Assembly (NCBI RefSeq): GCF_001192835.1
Contig: NZ_DF968183.1
Span: forward strand, 1,137,338 to 1,201,337
Direction: 5' to 3'
Length of the DNA: 64,000 nucleotides
Source: Lentimicrobium saccharophilum
GTDB taxonomy: Bacteria > Bacteroidota > Bacteroidia > Bacteroidales > Lentimicrobiaceae
Positions 18,278-27,280 of the stretch are shown here, one piece after another. Under the pieces are notes generated by a model. That model searched no databases and had not been told where the DNA came from. It was given only the letters and a program-made list of their open reading frames with translations. The translations under genes were made by a program, and so were the position numbers. Positions within the stretch are counted from its first letter, which is position 1; each line of letters begins with the position of its first letter.

Positions 18278-20992
18278 TTAAATACGGTCATTCATCAGGA
18301 CAACCCTGGCTGTTCCGGTTTTTGTGGTACTGAGCATACGGATGATATACATTCCGGAGGGAAGATGGCTTAAATCCAGATCCATCCTTTGCAGGCCACC
18401 TTCAAGGGCGCTATGGTATACCTCCTGACCTGCCATATCCGTTACCTGCAGGAGAACTTCGTTCATAGCGAAGTCAGCTAAATCAATTTTGAATATTCCG
18501 TTCCCGGGATTCGGATAAACAATCAGACGGTTTTTCATGTCTATTTCACCGGTTCCGGCAGGTTTGGCAATGTTGAACCAGTTGATGTTATACTCTCCCG
18601 CAAATGAATATAGCCTGAGCCTGAGGTTTCCGGCAGGCAGGTTTACGGAAACGTTTTGATTTTCCCAGTTCTGCCAGCCGCCGGTCGCTGAAACGTTCAT
18701 AGAGCCATAAGTCTGGAAACTCCCTCCGGATGAAGCCCGGATGCTGATGATTCCATTGGAATACTGGGAAGCAATCCGGAACAGCATCTGATATTCACCG
18801 GCTTCCGGCACCTTAATCAGATAATCAAGATAGTCCCCGTTATTGGCGAATCCCACATTGTAACCACCACCGGCATCGGTACAATTCTCAAGCTGAAATC
18901 CGTTATTAAAATAAAAATCCTCCGCTTCTATGCGCGCCGGCAACAGATAACGCCGGGGAAGGTTATTTTTAACGTTCATGTCAGAAAAGTGCTCCAACGG
19001 TTGTATTCCATTCATGATTCCGCTTCCGGTATAGCTTATCTTAACCTGCTGTCCATATTCCACAGGAGTTTCAGGCACCAGCACCAGCCTTGCCGGCTGA
19101 CCGGGAACAACCGTGACTGAAGATATTCCCGTCTGTTGATCTGATATTTTTAAGGTAAAATCATCCGGAACAGCACTCATTTCAGTGATTTCCTTGTTGA
19201 GCGTGATGATTATTTCCTGACCGGATTCAGTGGTTTCGGCATAAATATATTTGAAGGGTACCGCGCTGACCGGCACCGGATTATCAAATATAAACAGGTT
19301 GATGTTTGAGCCTCCCCTTTCGAAATAAAGCCTGATTTTGTGGGTTCCTTCCGGGATGATTACGTCATTCACCACATTGGATGTCCATGTGTTAATTGAA
19401 CCTGTGTTGGGCAGGGTAAGCGGGCTGATAAGATCTGTTCCGTTGATGGTAAATCTTATAATCCCTGTCTGGGCGCTGTTGGAAGCCGAACGGATCGTCA
19501 GTCTGTAGGCGGCAGCACTATCCGCATCTAAAGTATATTGCAGCCACTCCCCTGTTTCGGTCCACCGGATATTGAAACCATTTCCGCCTGCAAATAGATC
19601 ACTGCATTCGTCAATGTCCACCCCGTCATTGCGGTAAACCCAGCCCTGGTTCCAGTTGGTATAACTGCCTGTATTCAGATGGTAATTGGCTGAATCGGCA
19701 TCCTTATAAGCAAAGGAACTCCGGCCAAGATCATAATTAACGGCGTGAACCGGTTCGCCGGGTTTATACACCCTGAAAGGCAGTGTTTCGTTTGTATATG
19801 GTTGCCGGATCATAGCGTCAATCACATCCCTTTTTACCATACAATTTTCAATCCGGTGATTGTCTGCCCATTCCATCACGGCCTCAAAAGCCTGCTCAGC
19901 CGTGAGCACAGGGGTACCGAACCTCCAGTAGCTGATCAGGTTGTTATAATTCTGGCTCTCCGGTACCTGAAGCACATTGTTGATCCCGGCCTTTTTCACC
20001 GGCCACCACGACCATCCGATCCTGTTTTGCTCGCAAAGGGCAATAAGACCAGTGAACCAGCTGTTGGAGTTTTCGCCTGATTCACCCAGCCAGGTTGGCA
20101 CATTCCAGGTATTCCTGAGGTTAATGATCCAGCTGATATCATTCTGGGTATTGTAAGTCCAGTATTTATGAAAACTGTAGACCATATTATTATCCCACGG
20201 AGGCGTGAGCCCTGTATAATCATTGGCGAACCAGTTGCCTTCTATGATGATCATGTGGTTCTGATCCACCGCCCGGATGGCATTGGTAATTTCACCGTAA
20301 AGCTGTCTGAGCAGTGTTCCGCCGGGCAGTTCCCAGTTGGGTTCATTGATCAGGTCATAGCCGCCTATCCAGGGTTCCTGGGCATAACGTTCGGCCAGCC
20401 TGGCCCACAAAGCCACGGTTTTCCTTCTGTTTTCGGCACTTTCCCATAGCGAAGGCTTAGCAGGATCGTAATCCGAGATATTGGCATCTTTGCCCTGCCC
20501 GCCGGGTGCCCCGTGCAGATCGAGGATCAGGTACATCTGATTGTCGCCGCACCAGTCTAACAGGCTGTCGATCCGCACAAAACCTTCTTCAAACCAGGTG
20601 TCCTGTCCGGCTACCGGCTCATCCTCTATAGGCAGGGTGAACCATTTGTAATGCATGGCTACCCTTACACTGTTGAAACCCCAGGCTTTCATGCTGTCCA
20701 CATCGGCACGGGTAAAATGATTGTCGAGCCAGGTTTCATAGAATTCTTCAGTTAGTTCAGCACCAATGGTTTGCGTCAGTTTATTCCTGAATCCGGTATG
20801 TGTGCCGGCTACCTCGGCCGATTTCATCATATAACCCTCCATCAACAGCCAGTTACCGGTGCCGATGCCGCGGAGTATCACCTCCTCTCCTGCCCCGTTA
20901 TAGATATACTTTCCTGAAGTATGAAGAAAACCCTGGGCAGTAATTCCGGATGATACCAGTGAAAAAACAAACAAAAACAAGAACCTGATCAT
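18278..20992 (-). CDS. secreted GH5 glycosidase with two CBM6-like modules and T9SS sorting domain
   Basis: A 904-residue secreted protein. After the signal peptide (to about 19) the GH5 domain spans about 25-370: 'GFNSVRVAMHYKWF', 'MYLILDLHGAPGGQG', the acid/base Glu in 'YDLINEPNW' (near 217) and the nucleophile Glu in 'PTWLGESGENSN' (near 304). A CBM6-like carbohydrate-binding module follows (about 410-560), then a SwmB-like beta-sandwich (about 580-670), then a second CBM6-like module (about 685-815, 'ARIEAEDFYFNNG'). The end 'RLIVYPNPGNGIFKIDL' begins a type A T9SS sorting domain, which targets the enzyme outside the cell. The presence of 'HGAPGGQ' places it near exo-beta-1,3-glucanase-like GH5 enzymes; the true substrate is unknown. 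The gene has its own TATCTTTG box 92 bases upstream. Confidence 0.9.
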   Translation of the reverse strand: MIRFLFLFVFSLVSSGITAQGFLHTSGKYIYNGAGEEVILRGIGTGNWLLMEGYMMKSAEVAGTHTGFRNKLTQTIGAELTEEFYETWLDNHFTRADVDSMKAWGFNSVRVAMHYKWFTLPIEDEPVAGQDTWFEEGFVRIDSLLDWCGDNQMYLILDLHGAPGGQGKDANISDYDPAKPSLWESAENRRKTVALWARLAERYAQEPWIGGYDLINEPNWELPGGTLLRQLYGEITNAIRAVDQNHMIIIEGNWFANDYTGLTPPWDNNMVYSFHKYWTYNTQNDISWIINLRNTWNVPTWLGESGENSNSWFTGLIALCEQNRIGWSWWPVKKAGINNVLQVPESQNYNNLISYWRFGTPVLTAEQAFEAVMEWADNHRIENCMVKRDVIDAMIRQPYTNETLPFRVYKPGEPVHAVNYDLGRSSFAYKDADSANYHLNTGSYTNWNQGWVYRNDGVDIDECSDLFAGGNGFNIRWTETGEWLQYTLDADSAAAYRLTIRSASNSAQTGIIRFTINGTDLISPLTLPNTGSINTWTSNVVNDVIIPEGTHKIRLYFERGGSNINLFIFDNPVPVSAVPFKYIYAETTESGQEIIITLNKEITEMSAVPDDFTLKISDQQTGISSVTVVPGQPARLVLVPETPVEYGQQVKISYTGSGIMNGIQPLEHFSDMNVKNNLPRRYLLPARIEAEDFYFNNGFQLENCTDAGGGYNVGFANNGDYLDYLIKVPEAGEYQMLFRIASQYSNGIISIRASSGGSFQTYGSMNVSATGGWQNWENQNVSVNLPAGNLRLRLYSFAGEYNINWFNIAKPAGTGEIDMKNRLIVYPNPGNGIFKIDLADFAMNEVLLQVTDMAGQEVYHSALEGGLQRMDLDLSHLPSGMYIIRMLSTTKTGTARVVLMNDRI

Positions 20993-21083
20993 ATTACAAC
21001 TTTCTAAAGTAACAATTTTAATTACAGCAACTTAAACTCTTAATGCTTCAACCCGGATTTGGATTTCACCTCAGGTCGCCTTG

Positions 21084-21091
21084 CAAAGATA
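21084..21091 (-). promoter_or_regulatory. putative -7 element (TATCTTTG) of the GH5 gene
   Basis: Exact consensus match on the minus strand, 92 bases before the ATG, suggesting a leader of about 85 bases. No -33 element. Confidence 0.5.
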
Positions 21092-21142
21092 ATCAATAAC
21101 ACTCAGGATAGTGTAATTAATACACCTACCCGGGCAAATATG

Positions 21143-21168
21143 AAAAAACCCGGCAAATCCGGGCTTTT
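21143..21168 (-). terminator. terminator of the rnf operon
   Basis: On the minus strand AAAAGCCCGGATTTGCCGGG is followed by TTTTTT. The GC stem of five pairs is extended by A-T pairs. It lies 25 bases past the rnfA stop. Confidence 0.75.
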
Positions 21169-21192
21169 GCAATGATATATTCTTCTTATTGG

Positions 21193-21765
21193 TTATACAA
21201 GACCGGCAAAACCCATAAATGCCAGGGAGAGCAGCCCGGCAACTACCAGGGCAATGGGCACCCCGCGCATTCCTTTGGGAACACCCATAAGTTCCATATG
21301 CTCACGGATACCGGCAAAAATTACCAGCGCAAGGGTAAAGCCAATTGAAGTGGCCACAGTGAACACTACGCTCTCAAGCAGGTTAAGGTTCTTCTGAATA
21401 ACCAGAATGGCAACACCCAATACGGCACAATTAGTGGTGATCAGCGGGAGATAAATTCCCAGCGCCTGATAGAGGGCAGGACTGACCTTTTTAAGAATGA
21501 TCTCAACCATCTGCACGAGAGCAGCAATAATCAGAATATAGCTGATGGTCTGAAGAAATCCCAACCCCAGCGGGACCAGAACAAACTGATAGACCAGGTA
21601 GGTAACCAGGGTGGCAAGTGTCATTACAAACACCACCGCCCCCCCCATCCCGAGTGAGGTTGAGAGCTTGTTGGAAACGCCCAGAAACGGACATATTCCC
21701 AAAAACTGCGCAAAAACGATGTTGTTGACAAAGATTGCCGAAATGATGATGATGATGTATTCCAT
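21193..21765 (-). CDS. rnfA: Rnf electron transport complex subunit A
   Basis: RnfA is one of the two related inner-membrane subunits of the ion-pumping ferredoxin:NAD+ oxidoreductase Rnf. The 190-residue protein has six hydrophobic helices. It opens with 'FVNNIVFAQFLGICPFLGVS', the conserved Cys in a membrane-embedded CP motif that holds an intramembrane iron-sulfur site together with RnfE, and has the mirrored segment 'LPLITTNCAVLGVAILVIQK' near 110. It is the last gene of the rnfBCDGEA series and starts 30 bases after rnfE. Past its stop is a GC hairpin with a T run that should end the transcript. The assignment is firm by sequence and by position. Confidence 0.96.
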   Translation of the reverse strand: MEYIIIIISAIFVNNIVFAQFLGICPFLGVSNKLSTSLGMGGAVVFVMTLATLVTYLVYQFVLVPLGLGFLQTISYILIIAALVQMVEIILKKVSPALYQALGIYLPLITTNCAVLGVAILVIQKNLNLLESVVFTVATSIGFTLALVIFAGIREHMELMGVPKGMRGVPIALVVAGLLSLAFMGFAGLV

Positions 21766-21795
21766 AATCTCTTTCTTTTGTATAAAACCCGTTAA

Positions 21796-22377
21796 CTACG
21801 CCTTATTCAATTTATTTATCAGTGCGATCAGGTAACCAAGTGCGATAAAAGCACCCGGTGCGAGCACAAACACCAGAATAGTATCGCCCTGGATAAATTT
21901 AATCCCGAACAGGGCTCCACTACCCAGGATTTCGCGGATGCCACCCAGCAATGTCAGGGCGAAGGCAAAGCCCAGACCCATACCGAGCCCGTCGATCATG
22001 GAAGAAAATACATCGTTTTTGGAAGCAAAAGCCTCAGCCCGTCCCAGCACGATACAGTTCACCACGATCAGGGGAATAAAAAGTCCGAGTTGCTCGTGCA
22101 AGGCAGGTACATATCCGGCCATCACCAGGTCAACGATGGTAACAAAGGATGCAATAACCACAATAAACGAAGGGATACGCACCTTGTCGGGAATGATGTT
22201 TTTCATCAGCGAAATCACCACGTTGGCCATCACAAGAACAAAAGTGGTGGCCAGACCCATACCCAGGCCATTAATGGCCGAAGTGGTAACCCCCAGAGTC
22301 GGACACATTCCGAGCAGCAGCACCAGAACCGGGTTGTTCTTTATAAATCCTTTGGAAAAATTCTGCATCTGGTTCAT
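21796..22377 (-). CDS. rnfE: Rnf electron transport complex subunit E
   Basis: A 193-residue membrane protein paralogous to RnfA. It begins '[20 protein letters not shown]', with the Cys of the first membrane CP motif, and has '[20 protein letters not shown]' with the second conserved Cys. RnfE and RnfA pack as an inverted pair and carry an iron-sulfur cluster within the membrane. The ATG overlaps the rnfG stop by four bases (ATGA), so the two are translationally coupled. A strong Shine-Dalgarno run (AAGGAGGAGAG) lies just before the ATG and doubles as the last codons of rnfG. This is a confident call. Confidence 0.96.
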   Translation of the reverse strand: MNQMQNFSKGFIKNNPVLVLLLGMCPTLGVTTSAINGLGMGLATTFVLVMANVVISLMKNIIPDKVRIPSFIVVIASFVTIVDLVMAGYVPALHEQLGLFIPLIVVNCIVLGRAEAFASKNDVFSSMIDGLGMGLGFAFALTLLGGIREILGSGALFGIKFIQGDTILVFVLAPGAFIALGYLIALINKLNKA

Positions 22378-22952
22378 TTCTCTCCTCCTTCCGTTTTAAC
22401 TGCATCATAAGCCCGCTGAACGCCGTCGCAAAAAGCCCGGGAGCTGATGGTTGCCGCCGTGATGGCATCCACCTGTCCGCCGTCTTTTTTTACTTTCAGT
22501 GTAAATGATTCAGGATTCTGATTTTTAAACTGTTCGGGGAATGACGATTTCGAGGCATCCATTTTGTCGCCCAGTCCGGGGGTTTCAGTATGTTTCAGCA
22601 CGGCAGTATTGAAGATGGTGCCATCGGGAAGAAACCCTATCATTAATTGCACTTTTCCTCCAAAACCTTTATCGCTGTATGTTTCAACTGCATATCCCAC
22701 AACCTCGCCACCCGAAATGGCTTTATTGATCACCACAGGATCACCGCCATCTGCAGGGGTAACAGTTACCGGCTCAAGCTGCTCAAATTCAGGCACTACC
22801 TGTTTGATGGCTGCTTCCTTTTTCAGTTGCTGCGCTTTGGCGATAGGATCTTTGGTCAGATTATAAACCGCACCCAGTGCAAACGAAGCTACCAGGGAGA
22901 TGCCCAGCAGCACAAGCACCATATTTTTAAAAGTTGATTCCAGTTTAGCCAT
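22374..22952 (-). CDS. rnfG: Rnf electron transport complex subunit G (FMN-binding)
   Basis: A 192-residue protein with one N-terminal membrane helix (about 8-30) and a periplasmic FMN-binding domain. The flavin in RnfG is attached through a phosphoester bond to a Thr in an S/T-G-A-T motif. Here the motif reads '[13 protein letters not shown]', so the expected Gly is Ala and the flavin-carrying Thr would be near 168. Other family features are '[20 protein letters not shown]' and '[11 protein letters not shown]'. The gene overlaps rnfD by eight bases and rnfE by four. The assignment is firm; only the flavin-motif variation is unusual, and I cannot tell how common it is among close relatives. 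Confidence 0.95.
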   Translation of the reverse strand: MAKLESTFKNMVLVLLGISLVASFALGAVYNLTKDPIAKAQQLKKEAAIKQVVPEFEQLEPVTVTPADGGDPVVINKAISGGEVVGYAVETYSDKGFGGKVQLMIGFLPDGTIFNTAVLKHTETPGLGDKMDASKSSFPEQFKNQNPESFTLKVKKDGGQVDAITAATISSRAFCDGVQRAYDAVKTEGGEK

Positions 22953-23952
22953 TTTTCACTACCTCCCCGAACCTTTTGGGTTTAAATGCATTGTTGATCA
23001 ACGGTGTAAAAGCATTCATAATCAGAATGGCAAAAGAAACACCCTCGGGATATGCGCCCCATACCCTGATCATTATAGTAAGCAATCCGGCACCGATGCC
23101 AAAAACGATCTGCCCGCGCGGTGTCATGGGCGAAGAGACCATATCGGTGGCCATGTAGAAAACGCCGAGTATCATACCTCCGGCCAGCAGGTGCATAGCC
23201 GGGTCAATGTAGTGCGAAGGGTCAATCAGCCAGAAAATGCCGGAAAAAATGACTGCTGAACCGATATAAGCAGTTGGAATGTGCCAGGTAATGATTTTGC
23301 GCGAAAGCATATATACGGCTCCCAGAAGCAGGGCAATGGCGGAAATTTCACCAAGTGAGCCGCCCTGGGCTCCCAACAGATCATTGATATAACCAGGGAA
23401 GTCAGGGGATGCCATGATTTCCTGAACAGTTTTTCCCGCATTCAGGCCTTCCTTGAGCACTCCCAGCGTTGTCGGGCCTGTAATGGCATCTGTTAATCCT
23501 GAGCCAAAAAGCCCCTTTGGCAATGGCCATGAGGTCATCTGTACCGGGAATGAAATCAGCAGAAATACACGACCCACCAATGCCGGATTAAATGGATTTT
23601 TTCCAAGCCCCCCGAATGACATCTTACCAATGCCTATCGAAACCAGTGCACCAATGACCAGTATCCACCAGGGAAGATTGGATGGCACGTTAAAAGCAAG
23701 CAACACACCCGTTACCAGGGCACTGCCATCATTGATGGTAACAGGGCCCTTTATCAGGTACTTCTGAATGACCCATTCAAAGAAAAGGCAGGCGGCCACC
23801 GAGATGAAAATGACCCGCGCAGCATCCAGTCCGAAGAAATAGAGTGAAACGAAAATGGCTGGGATCAGGGCAATCACCACACCATACATAATGGATTTTA
23901 CACTTTGCTGTGTGTGAACATGGGGTGATCCCGAAACTGTGAGTAAGTTCAT
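22945..23952 (-). CDS. rnfD: Rnf electron transport complex subunit D
   Basis: A 335-residue multi-helix membrane subunit. It has 'TINDGSALVTGVLLAFNVPS' near 72-91 and 'GKMSFGGLGKNPFNPALVGR' near 109-128, both conserved in RnfD/NqrB. The covalent FMN site normally reads D-A-x-(T/S)-G-A-T; here it is 'DAITGPTTLG', so the flavin Thr would be near 161. The C-terminal helices contain 'GVFYMATDMVSSPMTPRGQ', another family signature. RnfD and RnfG pass electrons through their flavins across the membrane. The start lies one base after the rnfC stop, showing tight operon packing. Confidence 0.96.
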   Translation of the reverse strand: MNLLTVSGSPHVHTQQSVKSIMYGVVIALIPAIFVSLYFFGLDAARVIFISVAACLFFEWVIQKYLIKGPVTINDGSALVTGVLLAFNVPSNLPWWILVIGALVSIGIGKMSFGGLGKNPFNPALVGRVFLLISFPVQMTSWPLPKGLFGSGLTDAITGPTTLGVLKEGLNAGKTVQEIMASPDFPGYINDLLGAQGGSLGEISAIALLLGAVYMLSRKIITWHIPTAYIGSAVIFSGIFWLIDPSHYIDPAMHLLAGGMILGVFYMATDMVSSPMTPRGQIVFGIGAGLLTIMIRVWGAYPEGVSFAILIMNAFTPLINNAFKPKRFGEVVKNG

Positions 23953-23953
23953 A

Positions 23954-25285
23954 TTATTTCTTCCCCCGATTTCTGATGAGTATTCCGGTTTTATTTTTAC
24001 CCAGCCTTAGGTAGTCGAGCAATGGCCGGCCGGCCGGGCAGGTATAATGGCATGAACCACATTCAATGCAGTCCATGATTCTTTCCTTTTCTGCGCGTTC
24101 GAACAACTGGTTTTCCGACAGCTGAGCCAGCAATACAGGCTCAAGCCCCATCGGACAGGCCGTGATACAGCGGCCACAGCGGATACAGTTGAGGGCAGCC
24201 GCCCGTTTCGATTCGGCACCCTTCATGATCAGAATGCCGGATGTGCCTTTTACCACCGGAACATCAAGTGATGTCAGGGCTTTCCCCATCATTGGGCCGC
24301 CACTGATCACTTTTCCCGCATCTTCGGGCAAACCACCGGCAAATTCCACCAGTGCGCTTACCGGCGTACCAATGCGGACAAGCAAATTCGACGGTTTTGC
24401 AACAGACTTCCCGGTAACGGTTACCACCCGGTCGATCAGCGGCTTGTTTTTCTGAACCGCTTCATAAACAGCCAGTGCAGTGCCTACGTTATTCACCACG
24501 CAACCCACTTCGATCGGAAGTTTTCCCGAAGGAACTTCACGGTTAAGAACGGCTTTGATCAACTGCTTTTCTCCGCCCTGCGGATATTTTACCTTCAGGG
24601 GAACAACCTCAATTCCAGGATGCTTCGAGCAGATCACGCTCAGGTGCACGATGGCATCCTGCTTGTTTTTCTCTATTCCTATAAAAGCCTTGTTCACGCC
24701 AAGGGCTTTCATCAGAATTTTAACGCCGATGATCATTTCTTCCCCCCGCTCAAGCATCAGCCGGTGATCCGAAGTGAGGTAAGGTTCACACTCCACCCCG
24801 TTGATCAGCAGGTACTCGGCCTTTTTTCCATCCGGGACCATCAGCTTGACATGCGACGGAAAAGTTGCACCGCCAAGGCCAACCACACCCATCTCGTTAA
24901 TCTTACGGATGATTGTATCCCGGTCAGGGAGTATATCATGGATAATTTCAGGTGAACGGTCAATTCCTTCCTCCCATTCATCCCCTTCCACGTCAATGTA
25001 AACAGCCTGACGTTTATATCCCGAAGTATCAATTACATCGTCTATTTTGGTGACTTTTCCGGAAACGGATGAATGAACATTGGATGATATAAAGGATTCC
25101 CCTTTGGCAATGATTTGTCCTGTCCTCACTACGGCGCCTTTTTCCACCACCACTTTCGAGGGGGCTCCGAGGCTTTGGGAAACAGGGATACAGACTTTTG
25201 CCGGCAAAGGGAGAACTTCAATGGCTTCAGCCGCAGAAATTTTATTTTCTTCCGGGTGAACTCCGCCAAGTTTAAAAGTTTTCAA
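23954..25285 (-). CDS. rnfC: Rnf electron transport complex subunit C
   Basis: A 443-residue peripheral subunit on the cytoplasmic face that reacts with NAD(H). The start is a TTG: it gives the family N-terminus 'MKTFKLGGVHPEENKIS' and follows a strong Shine-Dalgarno (GGAGGAGA) by four bases. The N-terminal part (about 1-125) is a biotinyl/lipoyl-like domain, then the Complex I 51-kDa-like FMN and NADH domain ('GVVGLGGATFPSHVK', 'LLINGVECEPYLTSDHR'), and two [4Fe-4S] motifs near the end: 'CIRCGRCITACPMGLEP' and 'CIECGSCHYTCPAGRP'. At 443 residues it is compact; it lacks the long alanine/lysine-rich tail of gammaproteobacterial RnfC. This is a confident call. Confidence 0.96.
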   Translation of the reverse strand: MKTFKLGGVHPEENKISAAEAIEVLPLPAKVCIPVSQSLGAPSKVVVEKGAVVRTGQIIAKGESFISSNVHSSVSGKVTKIDDVIDTSGYKRQAVYIDVEGDEWEEGIDRSPEIIHDILPDRDTIIRKINEMGVVGLGGATFPSHVKLMVPDGKKAEYLLINGVECEPYLTSDHRLMLERGEEMIIGVKILMKALGVNKAFIGIEKNKQDAIVHLSVICSKHPGIEVVPLKVKYPQGGEKQLIKAVLNREVPSGKLPIEVGCVVNNVGTALAVYEAVQKNKPLIDRVVTVTGKSVAKPSNLLVRIGTPVSALVEFAGGLPEDAGKVISGGPMMGKALTSLDVPVVKGTSGILIMKGAESKRAAALNCIRCGRCITACPMGLEPVLLAQLSENQLFERAEKERIMDCIECGSCHYTCPAGRPLLDYLRLGKNKTGILIRNRGKK

Positions 25286-25289
25286 ATTA

Positions 25290-25297
25290 TCTCCTCC
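25290..25297 (-). promoter_or_regulatory. strong ribosome binding site deciding the TTG start of rnfC
   Basis: GGAGGAGA on the minus strand ends four bases before a TTG. No ATG is near, and the TTG gives the N-terminus expected for RnfC. Confidence 0.7.
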
Positions 25298-25335
25298 GCG
25301 TATTGGTTTATAACTTGTTAACGACTGTAGAATGG

Positions 25336-26217
25336 CTAGCCGGCTGTAACAGGTTCGGCAACCTTTTCCGTTCCGGGTTCACCGGGCTTTTCTTTCCGCA
25401 ACGGGAAGTTGGTCTCAAGAATGGCCCCGGTAGGACACACGGGAGCGCACTTGCGGCAAAGCCTGCATTTATCGTAATCAATGTAAGCCAGATTATTCTG
25501 CATCGTAATGGCATCATATGGACACTCCTTTACACATTTGCCGCAGCCGATACAGGCAACACTGCAGTTTTTCTTCGCCGGTCCGCCTTTTTCAGTATTC
25601 ACACAGGAAACAAAAATCCTCCTGTCTTTTTTTCCTTTTTTCCTGAGTTCAATGATTTTGCGAGGACAAGCCGTAACACAGGCGCCGCAGGCCACACATT
25701 TCTCATCACTAACCACAGGAAGCCCGGTTTCAGGGCTGATATAAATCGCATCGAATTTACAGGATACCACACAATCGCCCAGGCCGAGACAACCATTCGG
25801 ACAACCGCTTTCGCCTGCCGATAGTGCATGGGCAAAAGCACAGGATTCAGCGCCGTCGAAGATTACCTTCTGAGGGGCGTTAATCCGGCTTCCGTTACAA
25901 CGTACCACGGCAATCATCGGTTCTTTCTCTTCAGCCTCAAGCCCGAGCACCGACGCTATTTGTTTCATGGTATCGCTGCCGCCAACCGGACAGTTCAGCT
26001 TCGATAAATCCCCTGTTTTTACCAGTTCTTCCGCAAATGCACGGCAACCGGCCAGACCACAGCCTCCGCAATTGGCACCTGGCAGAATTTCGTTGACAAC
26101 ATCTATCCGGGGATCCTCAATAACTTTGAATTTCTGAGCGACAAAATAAAGAATTACCGCAGAGGCAACTCCGATGGCGCTCAGTGAAAGTACGGCAAAT
26201 AATACGGTTTCGTTCAC
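25336..26217 (-). CDS. rnfB: Rnf electron transport complex subunit B (ferredoxin-like)
   Basis: The entry point for ferredoxin electrons. I start it at a GTG (VNETVLFAVLS), because RnfB proteins begin just before the single membrane helix (about 4-24); an upstream in-frame TTG would add seven residues. The cluster motif near 47-75 reads 'GANCGGCGLAGCRAF' plus 'NCPVGG'. Several further ferredoxin-type [4Fe-4S] motifs follow, among them 'CVACGACVTACP', 'CIGCGKCVKECP' and 'CRLCRKCAPVCP', and also 'CPNGCLGLGDCVVSC'. About 293 residues, which is long because of the extra clusters, as in clostridial and Bacteroidota forms. It is the first gene of the rnf operon, with 50 bases to rnfC, and has a -7 box TACATTTG about 60 bases upstream. 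Confidence 0.95.
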   Translation of the reverse strand: MNETVLFAVLSLSAIGVASAVILYFVAQKFKVIEDPRIDVVNEILPGANCGGCGLAGCRAFAEELVKTGDLSKLNCPVGGSDTMKQIASVLGLEAEEKEPMIAVVRCNGSRINAPQKVIFDGAESCAFAHALSAGESGCPNGCLGLGDCVVSCKFDAIYISPETGLPVVSDEKCVACGACVTACPRKIIELRKKGKKDRRIFVSCVNTEKGGPAKKNCSVACIGCGKCVKECPYDAITMQNNLAYIDYDKCRLCRKCAPVCPTGAILETNFPLRKEKPGEPGTEKVAEPVTAG

Positions 26218-26602
26218 TGTCAGCTCTTTTAGGTGCAAATTATTCCGTGTTCATTTACCCGCTAAGGCAGAACGTGACAAATGTAGCAACAAAAAAAAAA
26301 CAGACTACAGCAAATCTATAAAATTAAATACATTCCATTTATTTGATTATCAATTCATTACCTATATATAAAATTTAACCTGACTAAACAGACATATTCT
26401 TATAAACTGATTTACAAGTATATCCGATTTTGTTTAGAATTACTATAAATTACATCAGGTTGTGAACAAAACCCGGTTCTTACATTGACTTGTACAGGTA
26501 TATCACAAATAATAGCTGATATTCAATCCATTACAAATCCAATTCAGCATCAGCAGTATTCATAAAACAGTCTGGAAAAACTGATAACCGGGTAGCTGAG
26601 AA
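26218..26602. other. AT-rich 385-base gap upstream of rnfB
   Basis: It separates the methyltransferase stop from rnfB and holds two -7-like boxes near its rnfB end. The remainder is strongly AT-rich with no open frame of interest and no hairpin I can defend. Compared with the tight packing inside the operon it is unusually long. Confidence 0.6.
26278..26318 (-). promoter_or_regulatory. two putative -7 elements upstream of rnfB
   Basis: TACATTTG (26278-26285) and TAGATTTG (26311-26318) on the minus strand are both exact TAnnTTTG matches. The first would give a leader of about 55 bases before the GTG start. Confidence 0.5.
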
Positions 26603-27232
26603 TCAGGAGGAAATCCGGTTTTTGCTGCAGTGAAACACCCTGAATGACTTATTATCATTCAGGGGCACATCATATTGCATCTCAATTTTAACACCCAAAT
26701 TACTGAGCAGTTCATAAAGTCCGGCTCCCGAAACCGTTCCAGCAAAAGATGAAAGCAAATCAAGGGATCTATATTGTGTTTTGGTTACAAAAGCGGTATT
26801 CCGGGTTTGCTGTATAACAATCACCAATGCACCATCCGGGGATAATGCGTCCAGCAATTCAGGTATCAGCACATCCGGCTTCACGTATTCAAGCACCAGA
26901 CCGCAAAAAATCAGGTCAACATTACTGAAAGAGAGGGGATCAACTTCCAGGTCCAGGCATTGGATGTTCATCCCCGGTATAGTCTGTCCAAAACGCTGGT
27001 TAAGTTGTTCCAGGTAAGCGGGATTGATATCCACGGCATGGATAACCCTTGTAATAGCAGGATCAACTTCTTCAAGGCCATTTCCCGTTGCACACCCGAT
27101 CAGGGCGATACTGCCGGGCGTATAGCGCTTAAGGCAATCGCCAAACAAACGGCTGAGCATCTGCGTCTGCCCGACTTCGCGCATATGATTTTCATAATCC
27201 TGAAAAGGAATCTGCAGCCAGGGGTTCTTCAT
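26603..27232 (-). CDS. class I SAM-dependent methyltransferase
   Basis: About 209 residues from the ATG MKNPWLQIPF; the upstream ATG gives a hydrophobic extension that looks like noise. The Rossmann-type SAM site is 'IALIGCATGNGLEEV' (motif I, near 44-58), followed by 'HAVDINPAYLEQLNQRF' with the acidic ribose contact, 'IQCLDLEVDPLSFSN' and 'DLIFCGLVLEYVKPD'. The glycine-rich loop is GCATGNG, an accepted variant of E/DxGxGxG. Later there is 'SPDGALVIVIQQT', the usual motif III area. The substrate cannot be told. It sits between the rseC-like gene (48 bases upstream) and rnfB (about 385 bases downstream), where many Bacteroidota have nothing; see findings. Confidence 0.85.
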   Translation of the reverse strand: MKNPWLQIPFQDYENHMREVGQTQMLSRLFGDCLKRYTPGSIALIGCATGNGLEEVDPAITRVIHAVDINPAYLEQLNQRFGQTIPGMNIQCLDLEVDPLSFSNVDLIFCGLVLEYVKPDVLIPELLDALSPDGALVIVIQQTRNTAFVTKTQYRSLDLLSSFAGTVSGAGLYELLSNLGVKIEMQYDVPLNDNKSFRVFHCSKNRISS

Positions 27233-27280
27233 ATACCATTTAAAGACAACAAAAAACAGGAAACCTGACAGTTTCAATCA

